DNA from: a bacterium
GTDB lineage: Bacteria; Planctomycetota; UBA1135; UBA2386
Length of the DNA: 64,000 nucleotides
Direction: 5' to 3'
Assembly: GCA_030432695.1 (NCBI GenBank)
Contig: JAUILN010000004.1
Location: 310,001 to 374,000 of the forward strand
Shown: piece after piece, positions 61,303 through 64,000 of the stretch
Layout: each line of letters begins with the position of its first letter
Position numbering within the stretch: position 1 is the first letter of the stretch
Notes under the pieces: generated by a model
Told to the model about the DNA's origin: nothing
Databases searched by the model: none
The model's input: the letters and a program-made list of their open reading frames with translations, nothing else
Program-made: the position numbers and the translations under genes

Positions 61303-62724
61303 TCAACGCCGCCGTCGTCCGGCGCCACTGCGCCGGGCCGGCGGGTCGGCCGCGGGATCGAACTCCGGGTTCGGACGCGGCAGCGCGGCGTCGGTCCGCT
61401 CGAGCGCCGCGTCCAGCAGGCCTGTCATCCGCGCGAGTTCTTCGGGCTGGCTGGCGGCCAGGTCGCGCGCCTCGTGGGGATCGGCTTCGAGGTCGTACAG
61501 CGCGTCCTGTCCCGACTCGTAGTGGCGCACGATCTTGAAGCGGTCGAGGCGCAGGGCGCTCTCGGGGCCGTCGTTGCTCTGGTAGTGCGGGAAGTGGAAC
61601 AGCAGGCCGGGGTGCGGTCGCGCGACCTCGGCGTCTGACGCGCCGCGGAGCAGCGCGGTGAGGTCGCCGCCTTCGACCTCCTTCGGCAGCTCGGTGGCTC
61701 CGGCCAGCGCGGCGAAGGTCGGCAGCAGGTCGATACCCGACACCGGTTCGTGGCACCACGCTCCGGCCGGCACGCCCGGTCCGCGGACCAGCAGCGGGAC
61801 GCGGATGCCGCCCTCCGAGAGCGAGCCTTTGCCGCCCCTCATTGCGCGGTCGCCGCCGCCGCCGCCATTGTCGGAGGTGTAGACCACGAAGGTCTGGTCG
61901 GCGAGTCCGAGGGAATCGAGGGCGTCGAGCACCCGGCCGACCGCGGTGTCGAGGTCCTCGGTGAGTGCGGCGCGGCCGATCGCCTTGGCGTTGGCGCGCG
62001 GCATGCGCTCGCGGTAGCGCTCGGTGGTGCTCGTCAGCGCGTTCTCCGGAGCGTGCAGCGCGTGCCAGGAGAGCTGCGCGAAGAACGGCTGCTCGGCCTT
62101 CCGGCAATCGGCCATGAAGGCCGCGGCGCGCTCGGCCATGCCGAACAGGTCCACCGGGTTCGGATCGGTGAAGCGGGCTGCCGCCTCGTTGCCGAGGTCA
62201 CCGTCGTGGACGTCGTAACCGTGGGCACCGGGACCGCCGCTCCGCAGGTGCCACTTGCCGAAGTGCGCGGTGCGGTAGCCGTCGGCCTGCAGCAGCTCGC
62301 CGAGGGTCCGCTCGGAGTCGGCGAGTCGGCGGGCATTGGCGGGCGGCAGGAGGCGCGTATTGGCCGATGCGTCGACGCTCTTCGCGGCCTTGGTCCAGCC
62401 GAGCGCGGCGGGCGTGCGGCCGGTCTGGATTGCGATGCGGGTGGGGGAGCAGACCGGTGCGGGCGCGTAGGCGGCGGAGCAGCGCAGGCCGGCGGCGGCC
62501 AGCTCCTCGAGTCGCGGGGTCCGGTGGATCGGGCTGCGCGAGTCGTCGCGTTCGGGATGCATGCGGACCGACAGGCCGTCCCAGGACTGGTCGTCGGCGA
62601 GCATCAGCACGAAGTTGGGGCGGGGCGATGCGGACTCGGCCTGGGCGGTCGCAGGACGCGCGGCCGCAGCGGCGAGGAGTGCGGCGAGCAGGCCGGCGGC
62701 GAGGACGCGAGGAGAACGGGTCAT
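61303..62724 (-). CDS. Secreted formylglycine-dependent sulfatase
   Basis: 473 residues, start ATG 62724 with signal peptide (MTRSPRVLAAGLLAALLAAA). Metal-binding pair LADDQSWD (D44/D45), and the activation motif CSPTR (residues 92-96), where the cysteine becomes formylglycine; consensus C-x-P-x-R. Later hallmarks: GKWHL, AFHM-like APENAL, TSDNGGGGGD, KGSLSEGGIRVPLLV and DLEADPHEARDLA. This is the sulfatase (arylsulfatase A-like) family used for sulfated polysaccharides; the anSME or FGE maturase is not in the window. Encoded 77 bases upstream of the esterase gene on the same strand, probably an operon for sulfated, acetylated glycan breakdown. Confidence 0.88.
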   Translation of the reverse strand: MTRSPRVLAAGLLAALLAAAAARPATAQAESASPRPNFVLMLADDQSWDGLSVRMHPERDDSRSPIHRTPRLEELAAAGLRCSAAYAPAPVCSPTRIAIQTGRTPAALGWTKAAKSVDASANTRLLPPANARRLADSERTLGELLQADGYRTAHFGKWHLRSGGPGAHGYDVHDGDLGNEAAARFTDPNPVDLFGMAERAAAFMADCRKAEQPFFAQLSWHALHAPENALTSTTERYRERMPRANAKAIGRAALTEDLDTAVGRVLDALDSLGLADQTFVVYTSDNGGGGGDRAMRGGKGSLSEGGIRVPLLVRGPGVPAGAWCHEPVSGIDLLPTFAALAGATELPKEVEGGDLTALLRGASDAEVARPHPGLLFHFPHYQSNDGPESALRLDRFKIVRHYESGQDALYDLEADPHEARDLAASQPEELARMTGLLDAALERTDAALPRPNPEFDPAADPPARRSGAGRRRR

Positions 62725-62859
62725 GGGGTTCGATCGGGTGGCGGGAATGGGCGGCGCGGAACGCGTCCCTCGCCCCGCGAGCCCTGCGCCGAGGACGGGC
62801 CCTTGCACCGAGAACGTCACAGGTTCCTCATCGCGGGGCTGCACCGGGTCGGGATACGT

Positions 62860-63300
62860 GGTGGCGCGGCCATGGAGATCCCGACTTCGAGTGGTGATTC
62901 CTGCCGTGTTCGCGCTGCCTGGCGGCGTGGCATCCTCGCGCGGCGCGAGGGCCTGGCCGACGACCAGCGGGTCGCCTTGGCGCGGCTCCGGGGTCGCTAC
63001 GAGGAGGCCACCGGTGCCGTCGTCGAGAGGGCCGAGACGCTCGAGGTCGGCCGGCAGACGTTCACGCTGTGCGCGCTCTGTCACCTGCCCAAGAACGGGG
63101 GGCAGGCGTTCGGCCCGCCCCTCCGTGGTCTGCTCGACCGGCCGGTCGCCTCGCTCGAGGACTACGCCTACTCGCCGGCGATGCGCGCGCAAGCGGCCGA
63201 TGGACGTCGCTGGACCGAGAACGAACCCCAGGTGTTCTGCCCGGTCGCTCACGCCGTTCTGCGGCGACACCGCGGGCCCCGGATCGCGACGGTGATGCTC
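62860..63300 (+). pseudogene. Damaged cytochrome c gene
   Basis: Around 62860-62950 one frame gives signal-peptide-like text (VARPWRSRLRVVIPAVFALPGG from a GTG), and the adjacent frame from about 62940 gives the domain: LADDQRVALARLRGRYEEATG, CALCHLP (CxxCH heme site near 63070-63085), FGPPLRGLLDRPVASLEDYAYSPAMRAQ and GRRWTENEPQVF. This fits a class I cytochrome c, but two features argue for damage: a frame change between the export signal and the domain, and the loss of the expected Met axial ligand (where PGT-M is normal, the frame reads LRRHRGP) before a stopless run opposite the DUF2231-like gene. A sequencing error could mimic the frame change. Confidence 0.45.
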
Positions 63301-63829
63301 AGTCGTCATCGTCGTCGTGCTCGCCCTCGCCACTCCACAGGCTGCCACCCAACGGTTGACCCTGTGCCGCGGCATCGACGAAGACCTGCGCCGCGCCGTG
63401 GCGGTAGACCAGCGCACCGCCGGCGTGGCCGACCCGGTAGCCGGCCCAGGCGACCGCGAGGGTGCCGAGCAGGGTCACGACTGCGAGGCTGCGGCCGAGG
63501 CGCTCGCTCTTGGCCATCGCGGTGCCAGCGGCCAGCAGCAGCACCACCCCGGCGACCCACAGGAACTGTTCGGCGGCCTCCTCGTGGGCTTCGATCCGTG
63601 CCTCGGGCACCACGCGCTCGACCCGCTCCTCGTCGGCCTCGCCGGTCCGCGAGGCCAGGAAGCCCGACAGCAGCAGGGTCGCCTGCAGCGCCACCACGCC
63701 GAACCAGGCGCGGCGCGGCAACCAGCCCCGGACCCAGGCCAGGAGGGTCAGCGCGGTGGCGGGCGGCAGGATCACCGCCAGGGCGATCGGCAGGTGGACG
63801 AGGACGGGGTGCAGCGGGAGGTCGTTCAT
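63299..63829 (-). CDS. DUF2231-like four-helix membrane protein
   Basis: 176 residues. It begins with the typical MNDLPLHPVLVHLPIALAVI pattern of this membrane family, followed by four hydrophobic segments: PLHPVLVHLPIALAVILPPA, WFGVVALQATLLLSGF, FLWVAGVVLLLAAGTAM and LAVVTLLGTLAVAWAGY. The C-terminus is strongly acidic (EGEHDDDDD). These proteins often sit near c-type cytochromes; here it converges on the damaged cytochrome gene and its stop meets the end of that gene. Membrane location is clear; molecular function is not established. The start at 63829 is well supported by the conserved N-terminus. Confidence 0.8.
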   Translation of the reverse strand: MNDLPLHPVLVHLPIALAVILPPATALTLLAWVRGWLPRRAWFGVVALQATLLLSGFLASRTGEADEERVERVVPEARIEAHEEAAEQFLWVAGVVLLLAAGTAMAKSERLGRSLAVVTLLGTLAVAWAGYRVGHAGGALVYRHGAAQVFVDAAAQGQPLGGSLWSGEGEHDDDDD

Positions 63830-64000
63830 CGCTTCTCTCTGGTTCGGGAGGTCGCCTTCGAGCTGCGGCGGTCGACCCGACCGCTCGCCCCGAGGGCACG
63901 CCGGAAAGATCGTCCGGAGCCCGCCGTTGGTCGATCCGCCAGATGTGAGGAGCCCTGCTGGACAACGACTTGCGAGCTGCGAACCCCTCGGATGACGGAA

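Noticed and set aside
61750..63948. 732-residue plus-strand frame
   Set aside because: Mostly antisense to the sulfatase and the DUF2231-like gene. Only the short cytochrome c part (62860-63300) has coding support and is listed separately.
1..64000. tRNA, rRNA or riboswitch genes
   Set aside because: I found no cloverleaf-like segments with T-loop GTTCRA-type context in intergenic gaps, and no rRNA-like conserved stretches. Absence by eye is not proof.

Overview
The window is GC-rich bacterial DNA, and its gene content points to Planctomycetota. It has many large secreted proteins with carboxypeptidase-regulatory, kelch-like, FG-GAP and lectin domains, a formylglycine-type sulfatase, carbohydrate esterases, and a C-terminal module (aromatic-rich, closing on a SNGV/SNGC-x-x-IG-like tail) shared by five otherwise different secreted proteins. 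I associate that module with planctomycete exoproteins. The taxonomic call is an inference; there is no rRNA, tRNA or housekeeping marker here.

Layout. 0-13.8 kb: secreted or surface proteins (C-type lectin protein, regulatory-like domain protein, a 1931-residue RHS/YD-repeat lipoprotein with an embedded legume-type lectin domain, two kelch-like paralogs and a gene fragment). 13.8-24 kb: a defence locus with a small ORF, a SNF2 helicase, a 1717-residue adenine methylase and a P-loop ATPase of the Sll1717 type. This matches the helicase-methylase-ATPase (Hma) plan and overlaps with the DrmD/DrmMI half of class 1 DISARM. 24-27.7 kb: decayed accessory DNA with an HNH-endonuclease remnant, a small membrane-protein operon, a truncated XRE-ImmA/IrrE gene and an IS66-like transposase end. 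27.7-34.4 kb: a secreted protein, an unrecognised translationally coupled pair, and a coupled ATPase/TOPRIM-like pair. 34.4-37.9 kb: a graveyard of toxin-antitoxin and ATPase fragments around an intact DUF1254/DUF1214-like lipoprotein gene. 37.9-41.5 kb: two tandem FG-GAP repeat proteins. 41.7-43.7 kb: an intact AbiE-type toxin-antitoxin pair, divergent from a broken second AbiEi. 44-46.8 kb: a GH101/GH129-related secreted protein, two 37-bp palindromic repeats and a RibD/DHFR-family reductase. 46.9-57.2 kb: a divergent cassette with three small genes (one BRCT) on one side and two helicases on the other: a 2136-residue DEAD-DUF1998 helicase carrying a nuclease-like domain, and a UvrD-type helicase with a RelE-like N-terminus. 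57.3-64 kb: a secreted unknown, palindromes, a double-domain carbohydrate esterase, a sulfatase, a damaged cytochrome c gene and a DUF2231-like membrane protein.

How it fits together: the secreted genes look like a surface and polysaccharide-degradation repertoire, interrupted by successive defence or mobile modules. The best candidates for undescribed biology are the two-helicase cassette (46.9-57.2 kb), the Hma-like locus with a compositionally foreign ATPase gene, the coupled unknown pair at 29.9-31.7 kb, and the rearranged copies of a divergent AbiE double module. All family assignments come from reading motifs, without database searches.
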